A stretch of 64,000 bases of DNA from Noviherbaspirillum sp. L7-7A (GTDB lineage: Bacteria > Pseudomonadota > Gammaproteobacteria > Burkholderiales > Burkholderiaceae_D): positions 248,001 through 312,000 of the forward strand of contig NZ_JAHQRJ010000002.1 of NCBI RefSeq assembly GCF_019052805.1. Direction: 5' to 3'. Numbering within the stretch: the first letter of the stretch is position 1; the number at the start of each line of letters is the position of its first letter. The translations under genes were made by a program, and so were the position numbers. Below, piece by piece: positions 1 through 7,288 of the stretch. Below the pieces are notes generated by a model, which was not told the DNA's origin, did not search any database, and worked only from the letters and a program-made list of their open reading frames with translations.

Positions 1-2
1 CC

Positions 3-398
3 ATAGGCGAGATGCTGGCCCGACTCAAACCCCATGCGGCGTTTGATGTGGGCATACCGGTTGCCGCGATGGATGGGTTCGTTCGATCGGTGCAGCTAAT
101 CCTCCAGCAGCAGTTTCCGCAGCAGAGCCATCTGTTTTTTGGCCATCTTGGCGATGGCAATCTGCATCTGTTGTCTGGTCCATATCCGGCGCCGGCAACG
201 CTGCATCAGGTCGAGGAAATCGTGTACCAGGCCGTGGGCAAGGTAAAAGGATCGATTTCGGCCGAACATGGCATAGGTGTGATCAAGAAAGAGTTTCTGC
301 ACTTCAGCCGATCGCCGGAAGAGCTGGCGCTGATGCGTGCCTTAAAGCGGCTGCTCGATCCCAACAATGTGCTTAACGCCGGTCGTATTTTCGACTGA
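3..398 (+). CDS. FAD-linked oxidase, C-terminal part (partial at window start)
   Basis: This is the C-terminal third of an FAD-binding oxidase of the glycolate oxidase / D-lactate dehydrogenase / D-2-hydroxyglutarate dehydrogenase family. The frame is open to the window edge, so the gene starts outside. Visible family motifs are FGHLGDGNLH and SAEHGIG, followed by the usual ending (LLDPNNVLNAGRIFD). In the family the His residues of these motifs help bind the metal and the substrate carboxylate. The FAD-binding N-terminal domain is not in the window, so the substrate cannot be told. No downstream partner is on the same strand within 450 bases. Confidence 0.85.
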   Translation: MGEMLARLKPHAAFDVGIPVAAMDGFVRSVQLILQQQFPQQSHLFFGHLGDGNLHLLSGPYPAPATLHQVEEIVYQAVGKVKGSISAEHGIGVIKKEFLHFSRSPEELALMRALKRLLDPNNVLNAGRIFD

Positions 399-883
399 GG
401 TAAGCGCACTTTTATAGACCCTCCCATTTAATAAACTGGATCAACGTGAGAGTAGCTCTGGCTGGGGAAGAAGGTGATGTCGAACGCGGCAAGTAAGGCG
501 GGACAAAGCCCAGTTGGACTATCCATACCAAGCGGACTATCCATACCAAGCCGTTTCGTTCCACTGGTTTGAAGTGTGATGATAGTAATCAAGCTGCAGC
601 GACCATTCGCACACAAAGTACGTCAAAAACTTGCCAGCAGCAATTACATTTAAGAAGTTTTATGTGGAACGGCCGACATGCCAAAGGGCATAACGGAAAC
701 TGATGAACCGGACGCCGGTTTGATCGGGTGCAAAGGCTAGCTCTCGTTCAAAGAACCACTGAACCTGTGCGCTTGTCAATATTTTATTGCCGCTGGCTGA
801 CACGGTCGACCAGCGCTTTACAAAGCAATGCACGAGTGGCATGCGCAGCGACGTTTTAAGAATCCCTGTCGAGGAGAATGACG
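399..883. other. intergenic stretch without a recognisable gene
   Basis: About 480 bases separate the flavin oxidase from the SRPBCC gene. An 18-bp perfect tandem duplication lies at 516-551. A reverse-strand reading of about 60 residues between 660 and 860 looks weakly protein-like (it contains SAQVQWFFERELAF) but has no clear start and I recognise no family; it may be a relic. The SRPBCC ribosome-binding site is at the right edge. Confidence 0.4.
516..551. repeat. perfect 18-bp tandem duplication
   Basis: The 18-mer GGACTATCCATACCAAGC occurs at 516-533 and again directly after it at 534-551. It is a simple slippage-type duplication in non-coding sequence, and no function is apparent. Confidence 0.9.
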
Positions 884-1429
884 ATGGTGAACCGATTGAT
901 AACAGTAGCCGCTCTAGCCGTGGGTGGGATGTTACTGTCCAAGCAAATGAGTAAATCTCGTAGTTCTGGGATGCCTTCCTCAACGTCCGAATCGATTGAT
1001 GTCAACGTGCCGGTCAGCACCGCTTACAACCAGTGGACACAATTTGAAGACTTTCCCAAGTTCATGGATAGCGTGCATGAGATCCGCCAGATTGATGATA
1101 CCCATCTGCACTGGCGCGCTGATGTCGCTGGCAAACCAGAAGAATGGGACGCGGAGATCACCGAGCAGATTCCTGACGAACGGATTGCCTGGCGCAGCAC
1201 CAGTGGCGTGAAAAATGCAGGCGTAGTCACTTTTCACAAGATCTCAGACAACACCACCCGCGTCATGCTGCAGATGGATTATGACCCGCAAACCATTACC
1301 GAGAAGGTCGGCGACGCACTGGGTCTGGTGAAAATGCAGCTGAAAGGCAACCTGAAGAGATTCAAGGAGCTACTCGAACAGCGAGGTCAGGAAACCGGCG
1401 CTTGGCGCGGCACGGTCCCTCAGGATTAA
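884..1429 (+). CDS. SRPBCC (polyketide cyclase/dehydrase-like) family protein
   Basis: The protein of 181 residues has a short hydrophobic N-terminus (residues 3-20), a low-complexity linker, and an SRPBCC/START-like domain. The domain opens with SIDVNVPVSTAYNQWTQFED and contains the motif FPKFMDSVHEIRQ. Related proteins in many proteobacteria are called cyclase/dehydrase family proteins; ligand and reaction are generally unknown. An ATG at 878 is also in frame, but the sequence GAGGAG at 871-876 touches it, whereas its spacing to ATG 884 is 7 bases, so 884 is the likelier start. The hydrophobic N-terminus suggests membrane association. It stands alone on this strand. Confidence 0.8.
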   Translation: MVNRLITVAALAVGGMLLSKQMSKSRSSGMPSSTSESIDVNVPVSTAYNQWTQFEDFPKFMDSVHEIRQIDDTHLHWRADVAGKPEEWDAEITEQIPDERIAWRSTSGVKNAGVVTFHKISDNTTRVMLQMDYDPQTITEKVGDALGLVKMQLKGNLKRFKELLEQRGQETGAWRGTVPQD

Positions 1430-1532
1430 CCTGCGTGGCCGTAGTGCAGTAGACCGCCTAATAGCATGCGTGTCGGAGTCGCAAACTCAGCGTGTCAATG
1501 CTGAAGGTAGTGCGCTATCACTATTATAAAGA

Positions 1533-1568
1533 GGTCCATGGGTACTTTAGGGGCGTGGACCCCTTTTT
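1533..1568 (+). terminator. possible terminator after the SRPBCC gene
   Basis: GGTCCA (1533-1538) can pair with TGGACC (1556-1561); alternatively AGGGG (1549-1553) pairs with CCCCT (1560-1564). Both are followed by a short T run (1564-1568). The stems are short, so this is weak. Confidence 0.3.
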
Positions 1569-1634
1569 GCGATTCTTCTTATACTCGGCGTCAAACTAAA
1601 GTAGTCGCAGGCGCCACTCTTGATACTTCTCCTC

Positions 1635-2609
1635 GGCTTTGTTGCAAAAATCAGGTAGTCCAGCACATCTGCGGCAGCTCAGATAGGCTGAGCGTATGAA
1701 ACCCGCTCCTCAGAAGTGCCGAACGACGAACTGGAAGGCGTACAACGCGTCATTAAAGGCGCGCGGCTTGTTGCTTATCTGGCTTGACCCCGCCATGAAC
1801 TGGCACGGCCAGGCCAATGGCAAGCGTGGCCGCAGTCCGAGCTTTAGTGACGAGGCGATCCAGTTCTGCTTGAGCATCAAGTGTCTGTTCAGCTTGCCGC
1901 TACGCCAGGCGATGGGCATGACGCAAAGCCTGCTTGGGCTGGCAGGCCTGGATTGGGGTGTTCCCGACTACAGCACCGTGAGCCGCCGGCAAAAGACATT
2001 GCGTGTCGCTATCGAAGTCGTGCCGACCACGACCGGCCTGCACCTGTTAGTCGACAGCACCGGCATCAAGATGCTGGGCGAAGGCGAATGGAAGACCAAA
2101 AGGCATGGCGCCGATTACCGCCGCCAATGGCGCAAGGTCCATCTCGGCATCGATGCTGCCACGCTTGAGATCCGGGCCATGGAAGTGACTGGCAACAGCA
2201 TCGGTGATGGCGCTTACGATACGAAGGGCTGCCATGAGGCCATCGCGCCGCGTCAGGCGGATGCCATCATTCCGACCCGTAAGAATGCCAAGCCATGGAA
2301 GGCAAATCGGACTGGTGCCGTGGCGCGCAATGAGATTCTGCGGGCGACACGCTGGCTAGGACGAACAATCTGGAAAACATGGAGCGGCTACCACCGACGC
2401 AGTCTGGTCGAGACCAAGATGCGCTGCTTCAAGCTGCTTGGCGAACCCATCATGGCCCGTGACTTCGACCGCTAGGTCGCTGAGCTGCAGGTCCGTGCCG
2501 CCGTCTTGAATCGCTTCACGCGTCTTGGCACGCCTACTACGGTCACGATGGCATAACTCCGCCGACAGAAAAGCAAACTCTGCCTTTACCTTATTTGTGC
2601 AACAAAGCC
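1635..2609 (+). mobile_element. IS5-family (IS903-type) insertion sequence, decayed
   Basis: The element is 975 bp. Terminal inverted repeats of about 20 bp are visible: GGCTTTGTTGCAAAAATCAG at the left end, matched at the right end with two mismatches. It is flanked by a perfect 9-bp direct repeat, CTTCTCCTC, at 1626-1634 and 2610-2618. Nine-bp duplications are typical of the IS903 group, which supports these ends. Group members are usually about 1.05 kb, so roughly 80 bp are missing, which agrees with the internal deletion in the transposase. Confidence 0.9.
1696..2556 (+). pseudogene. IS903-type transposase, internally deleted with one stop
   Basis: This is a DDE transposase with the family features PDYSTVSRRQ and LLVDSTGIKM (the first Asp region), then WRKVHLGIDAATLEI and IGDGAYDTKGCH (the second Asp region). 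The third region is YHRRSLVETKMRCFKLLGE. Between EVTGNS and IGDGAYDTKG the usual stretch of about 25 residues is absent, without a frame change. A TAG at 2473-2475 interrupts the frame after MARDFDR. The frame then continues VAELQVRAAVLNRFTRLGTP to a normal end at 2556, so a Gln codon probably became TAG. The copy should be inactive. Confidence 0.88.
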
Positions 2610-2752
2610 CTTCTCCTCCAATAAACGCTATTGAAGCTGCCGACGGATCTCACTTGCATCAGGAGGTGGTCTATGCGGTTATGTCGCATTGAGCGAGGCG
2701 GCTCGCGCTATCCGGTAGACTGTTGTCTTTGTAAAATGGGCAGGCGGCCATC

Positions 2753-3436
2753 CTGAATACCAAACGGACGCGATTTCCGGTCGACGTGATTTTGGTTTGC
2801 ACTCGCTGGTATGCGGCTTATCCCTTGAGTTACCGGCATCTCGAAGAAATCATGCAGGAACGCGGCATGGTGGTTGATCATTCCTCGATCAATCACTGGG
2901 CGGTCCGGTTTTTGCTTTTGCTGGAAAAAGCCTTCCAAAAGCACAAGCACGCCGTCGGTACCAGCTGGAGGATGGATGAAACCTTCATCAAGATCAAGGG
3001 CGCCTGGAAGTATCGGTATCGGGCAGTCGACAAGCAAGGCCAGACGGTCGATTTCCTGTTGACGGCTGAGCGTGATGCAGCCGCCAAGCGCTTCTTCGGG
3101 AAGGCCATCTAGCACAACACGGTGCCCGACAAGGTAACAATGGACAAGAGCGGCGCCAACCAGGCAGCGCTGGAGCAGCTGAGCAACGAGCGGGAAGTAC
3201 CGATCACGATTCGACAGGTAAAGTATCTCAACAATATTGTCGAGCAGGATCACCGTGCGATCAAACGCATCACGCGGCCGATGCTCGGTTTCAAATCGTT
3301 TCGAGCGGCGCGTGCGATCCTGGCCGGCATCGAACTGATGCATATGATTCGCAAAGGCCAGTTCCTACTAAAGGTCGACGGTATGTCATTTGCCGACCAG
3401 TTCTACACATTGGCAGGACAATTCCGGCTGGCATAA
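2753..3436 (+). pseudogene. IS6-family (IS26/IS240-like) transposase with one internal stop
   Basis: The frame reads RTRFPVDVILVCTRWYAAYP, LSYRHLEEIMQERG, then WRMDETFIKIKG (the first catalytic Asp). It goes on through VTMDKSGAN (the second Asp) and LNNIVEQDHRAIKR (the Glu region) to the family-type C-terminus. A single TAG at 3110-3112 (KAI-stop-HNTVPDKV) breaks an otherwise intact frame of about 228 codons. No ATG precedes the conserved start; GTG 2786 is the first usual initiator. I could not find IS6-type terminal inverted repeats, so the ends appear lost. Confidence 0.85.
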
Positions 3437-3482
3437 GAAGTCGCTGGTGAAACCTGGTACCACTTTGCCTGGCTCCCGCTAA

Positions 3483-3712
3483 CGCGACGCAACCCAGTTT
3501 GAGCTCACCGAGCAGACTCGACAGTCGGTCGTCACCTGAATCGAGAAGGCGCATCTCACTTCCGGCCAGTATCTCTATCGAAGCAAGGTAGCCAAGCCGC
3601 TGCATCTGTTGCCTCATCAGTACGCACGTATTTTTGCCTGCTGAGTGGGGTGAACTGGTTTGGATGCATCAGCTTATGGCACGCACACTATGCGACGAAC
3701 CAACGTCAGCGG
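3483..3712 (+). pseudogene. relic of a short tyrosine recombinase
   Basis: The plus-strand frame from 3483 reads TQFELTEQTRQSVVT, stop, IEKAHLTSGQYLYRSK, then LHLLPHQYARIFA and LDASAYGTHTMRRT, with three TGA stops. Two of them stand where the intact relative has Trp or Glu-like positions. It matches, segment by segment, the intact recombinase on the minus strand at 18359-18985 (FEITEQTRTSIAAWIERARL, TTRQYARIVAAWV, AAYGTHTMQRT). Only the middle of the catalytic domain remains. The 3' part overlaps the C-terminal codons of the hydrolase on the other strand. Confidence 0.75.
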
Positions 3713-4421
3713 TATTGCTCATTGTAGTATGAGCTTGTAAAAGGCTGCTCACAACCTTTAACACTTCAGGATGGTGTGACATCCCTAGATGACTCACCCC
3801 CTTCACCTCAATGTTGCGGTATCCAGGCGCTTCTCTTCCTAGACAACTTTGCCAATTTATGATGCCGTCAGTTTGCGAGTAGAGCGATGAGGAAGGTACT
3901 GGCGGCTCTTCACTCAAGCGCTGAAGTAGGATTTCGTCAATAAAAAATTGACTGCCGGTGAACTTGCCAAATATCTTTTCTGCTGCAATGACATCTGGTT
4001 TGACAAACGGCGTAGCCAAGGTGATGACCTGTCGTACAAGGTGAGGATACAATTTTGCTAGTTCGCGCGCATAAGTGCCCCCTAGGCTGCAGCCAATAAG
4101 GGAAACAGAACACTGGTGATGGGCTTGAATTTCCACCAGTTGTTTGCTCAGTAGCAAAAGCCACTGGTCAAAATCAATTCCCGGTCCGTAGTTATAACCT
4201 TGCCGCCAGTCATAAACAGCATAGCCAAGCTGTTGCAGTCTTACTCGCAGATCGGCGGTCGAACTGCCATTAAGAGTCAGTCCCGGATATATCAATATTG
4301 GATGACCGTCACCTCGCTGGGAGAGGTCACGCCAGTGGGTATGGCCAGCCACGTAATCACACATCGCCTGAAACGGTTCAAGCGCAAAGAGAAGCGGGGA
4401 AGTCGGTAGGACATTGAACAT
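3669..4421 (-). CDS. alpha/beta hydrolase
   Basis: The protein has 250 residues and an alpha/beta-hydrolase fold. The nucleophile elbow is LIGCSLGGTYARELA (G-x-S-x-G with Ser), and a preceding ILIYPGL strand is typical. A candidate catalytic His is in GVSHLGMSHHPE near the C-terminus. An upstream in-frame start exists at 4454, but GGAGT lies 5-6 bases before ATG 4421, so I use 4421. The last ten codons (about 3669-3700) run into sequence shared with the recombinase relic, so the C-terminus may be a fused, non-native tail. Substrate unknown; a lipase or thioesterase role is possible. Confidence 0.72.
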   Translation of the reverse strand: MFNVLPTSPLLFALEPFQAMCDYVAGHTHWRDLSQRGDGHPILIYPGLTLNGSSTADLRVRLQQLGYAVYDWRQGYNYGPGIDFDQWLLLLSKQLVEIQAHHQCSVSLIGCSLGGTYARELAKLYPHLVRQVITLATPFVKPDVIAAEKIFGKFTGSQFFIDEILLQRLSEEPPVPSSSLYSQTDGIINWQSCLGREAPGYRNIEVKGVSHLGMSHHPEVLKVVSSLLQAHTTMSNTADVGSSHSVRAIS

Positions 4422-4539
4422 AGGTACTCCATAAAGTGATTGAAAACGGCTCACTGCTACTACCTAATACAAAGGAGTTCAGTGCTTATTGTCATCATTC
4501 ATGGAACTCGCCAAGATGCCGAACAGGAATAAAGACTAT

Positions 4540-4569
4540 AAAAAAGCCGCAGCGGAGGTCTCTGCGGCT
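4540..4569 (-). terminator. rho-independent terminator of the phasin gene
   Basis: On the minus strand AGCCGCAG (4569-4562) pairs with CTGCGGCT (4552-4545) across a 9-base loop, followed directly by a run of T. It sits 40 bases after the phasin stop codon and before the hydrolase start. Confidence 0.85.
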
Positions 4570-4608
4570 CTGACTCGCCTGTTACAAGGCCGTGTTACTG
4601 AAGCTTAA

Positions 4609-5112
4609 TTATTGCGTAACCTTGACGCCATTGTTTTGGCCAGCGCGGTCGTTATTCGACTTGATAGGCGTCGTCAGCTTTTCCATGGCTTCTTGCTGGC
4701 GCTGCGTTGCCTTTGCTGTCTCTTCGGAGGCTTTCTGCGCCACCTCATTGACTACGGCTTCCGTCGCACGAACCGTTTTCGGAACATGGGACTCGAGCGT
4801 ACGCGCAGCGCTTGCTTGCGTTTCAGCCAGAATATTTTGAACGTGTTGCTGATAGGCACGAATCTTCTCCGCGGTGGGCTGGGCTTGGCCGGCCACAATG
4901 GAAAGAGCCTCATTGCGGTCAATCGAAGAGAACAGTTGCTTAGTGCTTGTCAGCGATTCTTCCATGACAGTGGTTGCGACTTGCACGTTCAGTTCATTCA
5001 TTTTCTGGACGCCTTCAAACATTTTCTTTGAGATTTCCGAAAAGAACGCAAATTGTGCATCAATTTGGGATTTGACTGCAGGAGAAACGGAGGGCTGATT
5101 AAAATAAAACAT
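4609..5112 (-). CDS. phaP: phasin family protein
   Basis: The protein has 167 residues, is almost entirely helical, and carries the phasin signature: aromatic and amphipathic N-terminus, repeated QA/TA-rich helices (VATTVMEESLTSTKQLFSSI, AEKIRAYQQHVQNILAETQA), and a charged low-complexity tail. Phasins coat polyhydroxybutyrate granules and control their size and number. The start is supported by AAGGAA about 6 bases upstream. A strong terminator follows, so it is probably a single-gene transcript. Its presence implies that the host stores PHB. The upstream region to 5586 is strikingly AT-rich and must contain its promoter. Confidence 0.88.
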   Translation of the reverse strand: MFYFNQPSVSPAVKSQIDAQFAFFSEISKKMFEGVQKMNELNVQVATTVMEESLTSTKQLFSSIDRNEALSIVAGQAQPTAEKIRAYQQHVQNILAETQASAARTLESHVPKTVRATEAVVNEVAQKASEETAKATQRQQEAMEKLTTPIKSNNDRAGQNNGVKVTQ

Positions 5113-5586
5113 TAGTAATTCCTTGCACTAAATTCTCTGAATCAATTGATTGCAGAGTGATTGCCGTTGTTCGAGTGCAGCCATTCTTTGAAGTTCAGAT
5201 ATTAGTCATATTTAAATGTTTTTATATATATATCTGATATGGATATTGGTGATAATTCCAACCGAAATTATCTAACAATTTGTGCGACTATTTGATCTAT
5301 AGATTTTTGGTGTGTTCTGCCTTTAAAATATAATTAGCACATAACCCATTGATTGGTAAAGAAAATATTTTAAAATTATCCTGAGATATTCGTTGCTGGT
5401 ATGGCGTATAAATCCTATATAGAATTTTATCGAATTTTCTATAGTCAATATTATTGAATAGAAATAGTTGTTTGATAAATTATGTGTGGTTTTTTGAAGT
5501 GCGTAAAAATTGTCTAACATTTTTGGGAAAAGAATTTTTAAATGCATTTCCATGACTAAGCGAGTCGTTCCAACAAAATCAGCTGT
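5113..5586. other. AT-rich intergenic region
   Basis: Roughly 470 bases of very AT-rich sequence, unlike both neighbours, lie between phasin and the WGR gene. The open frames here give implausible Ile/Tyr/Asn-rich peptides, so I assign no gene. The phasin promoter must lie at the left edge. The composition suggests foreign or nucleoid-protein-silenced DNA (inference). Confidence 0.5.
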
Positions 5587-5799
5587 TCAGTTATTTTTTG
5601 ATTTATATCCAAGCCGATAGCGTCGGCACTGGATCGTCTGCAGCAGTGCTAAGCCTGCCTTAGCGCTTTTAACCACTGATATTCGGCCGCCGTCCTGGCC
5701 AATTCTTGTACTACCCCAACTGCGCGTCACTATCCACTGCCCGAACATGTCCTGCTCGAGCACTGCGGTATAGAACCGGCTATGCCAGACGAAGCGCAA
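5587..5799 (-). CDS. small WGR-domain protein
   Basis: The protein has 70 residues and consists almost entirely of a WGR domain: RFYTAVLEQDMFGQWIVTRS, then WGSTRIGQDGG, and a C-terminal LLQTIQCRRYRLGY. WGR domains bind nucleic acid in PARPs and bacterial regulators; stand-alone versions of 70-90 residues are common on plasmids and islands, with unknown roles. The only in-frame initiator near the conserved start is TTG 5799 with no clear ribosome-binding site, so translation may be poor or start elsewhere. It lies beside IS fragments. Confidence 0.65.
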   Translation of the reverse strand: MRFVWHSRFYTAVLEQDMFGQWIVTRSWGSTRIGQDGGRISVVKSAKAGLALLQTIQCRRYRLGYKSKNN

Positions 5800-5846
5800 C
5801 TTGGTCGGGATGGGGCAGGGGAGGGTAACGGCGTCTTCCGGGTCGA

Positions 5847-5990
5847 CTATGACTTGCCCGTGCGGCCCGGGCTATTGATGTTGATGTTGATGCTGATATA
5901 GGCGCCGTACTTCTTCGCTTCTGCCTGGAGACGCTTGAATAGCTCAACCCAAGTCAGAGGTGCCAAGCTTGGCGTATTATAATTTTGAAT
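5847..5990 (-). other. unrecognised truncated reading frame next to the WGR gene
   Basis: The minus-strand frame ending at 5847 reads LTWVELFKRLQAEAKKYG, then AYISINININ, then a stop. It looks protein-like but its 5' end runs into the IS3 fragment and has no start. I recognise no family. It could be the surviving end of a gene cut by the insertion. Confidence 0.3.
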
Positions 5991-6047
5991 CGCCACGAGT
6001 TCACTAGACACTCCTAAGTCTACAATTTTAGGTTCAAGGAGAAGTTA

Positions 6048-6166
6048 TGAGCTGCAAGAGGCACACCGCGGAATTCAAGATCGAAGCGGTTAAGCAGGTA
6101 ACGGAGCGCGGTTACCCGGCTACGGAGGTAGCGGCACGGTTAGGCGTGAGCTCGCACAGCCTTTAA
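6048..6166 (+). pseudogene. IS3-family OrfA, N-terminal fragment
   Basis: The fragment encodes the helix-turn-helix start of an IS3-family OrfA: TAEFKIEAVKQVTERGYPAT followed by EVAARLGVSSHSL, then a stop. The first codons (MSCK) are joined to this by an apparent one-base shift near 6060. AAGGAG lies just upstream of the ATG. The catalytic OrfB is absent, and the sequence changes at about 6165 into the ISNCY-type element. Confidence 0.65.
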
Positions 6167-6200
6167 CTGCTCGACATAACATACCACCCTCGATATTGAG

Positions 6201-6914
6201 CTAAAACAGCGCTCGGCCAAACTGGGTATGGCCATTGCCGCCAGCGGCGTTATTCTGGTTGACGCGGAAGACGCTGTACTTGTCGCTATAAAATGCCTGC
6301 GGCTTGCCGTGCTGTTGGATATAGGCACGCGTCGCCTCGAAATAGCTGAAGGTTGATTCCGACCGGGTGAAATGCAGCTGCAAGAGCTGGCTGGTGGCAT
6401 CGTCCACGTAGACCAGCAAAGTACACGCCGGTCCCCGATCTTCAAACCAGTGGTGGTCGCTGCCATCAATCTGGACTAGCTCGCCAAAACAATGCCGGCG
6501 GTTGCGCGGCTGGTAAATCCGTGCCGGCCGCTGGCTGCGTGGAACCCACAGACCGACGGCGGACATGAGCTTGCGGACGGTTTCCTTCGACAGATCAATG
6601 CCGTGTAGCTCACGCAGCTTCTCGCATGCGAGGGTCGGCCCGAAATCAGCATAGCGTTCCCGGACAATCATCAGGGCAACTTGCGCGAGTTCTGCGTCGA
6701 TTTGATTATTGCTGGGCCGATTGTAGCGTCGCGACACTAAACCCATAGCGCCTTGCGCTTCGTAGCGTCGTACCAATCGCCGGACTTGGCGCACACTCAA
6801 CTGAAGTCGGCTGGCGGCCTGTCCAGGCTTTAGGCCACCATCAACGACTTGCTGAATTACTTTGAGCTGATCCAGCGCGCGCATCGTCATCGTGATACTC
6901 CCAGCGTTGTTCAT
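6201..6914 (-). pseudogene. ISNCY-type transposase, C-terminally truncated
   Basis: The remaining 237 codons hold an N-terminal helix-turn-helix (GLKPGQAASRLQLSVRQVRR) and the start of the DDE domain (GELVQIDGSDHHWFEDRGP, then TLLVYVDDATS). Then FYSDKYSVFRVNQ appears, the second Asp region. After QFGRALF a stop appears where relatives continue with LNIE..., and matching sequence ends within about 20 bases. The third catalytic region is missing. A tandem pair of 18-bp boxes at 6961-7002 marks the surviving end. Confidence 0.8.
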
Positions 6915-6960
6915 CGCGATCTCCCTGTGAGCCGCAAGAATGCGCTGCTTCAGGGAAAAA

Positions 6961-7002
6961 CGGACATTTCAACTTTGCTAGAAGCGGACATTACAACTTT
7001 GC
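6961..7002. repeat. paired transposase-binding-like boxes at the ISNCY end
   Basis: CGGACATTTCAACTTTGC (6961-6978) and CGGACATTACAACTTTGC (6985-7002) are 18-mers with one mismatch, repeated at a 24-bp period just upstream of the ISNCY transposase. The outer end is near TGTCACGGC (minus strand, about 7009). Iterated boxes at an element end fit transposase binding sites (inference). Confidence 0.7.
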
Positions 7003-7288
7003 CGTGACAAGAAAAAAACTGATAATCCGTGTTATGTAAAATTAAGTAGAAGCTTATATCTTACCATAAGTTAAAATGTCCTTACGTTGATTCGTGGCGC
7101 GGTGCGCGCGTTACGGGAAATTTTCGCGTGCTCAAATCGCCTACCGCCGTCGTTGCCCGCCCAAGTTTAGTCGTCTTTTTGTATGCGGCAGCAGTTCTCG
7201 CCTTCCCAGCAACGGAGATACCAGAGAAAGTAGAAACGGGGCTGTTCGAATTTTGCTCTTTGACAGGTTGAATGACGGCGAATATGAA

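Noticed and set aside
516-551. The tandem 18-mer as a CRISPR-like array or operator
   Set aside because: Only two adjacent copies without spacers exist, and no related copies or cas genes are in the window.
5323-5553. A 76-codon frame in the AT-rich gap
   Set aside because: Its Ile/Tyr/Asn/Phe-rich composition simply reflects AT-rich DNA. No ribosome-binding site is seen.
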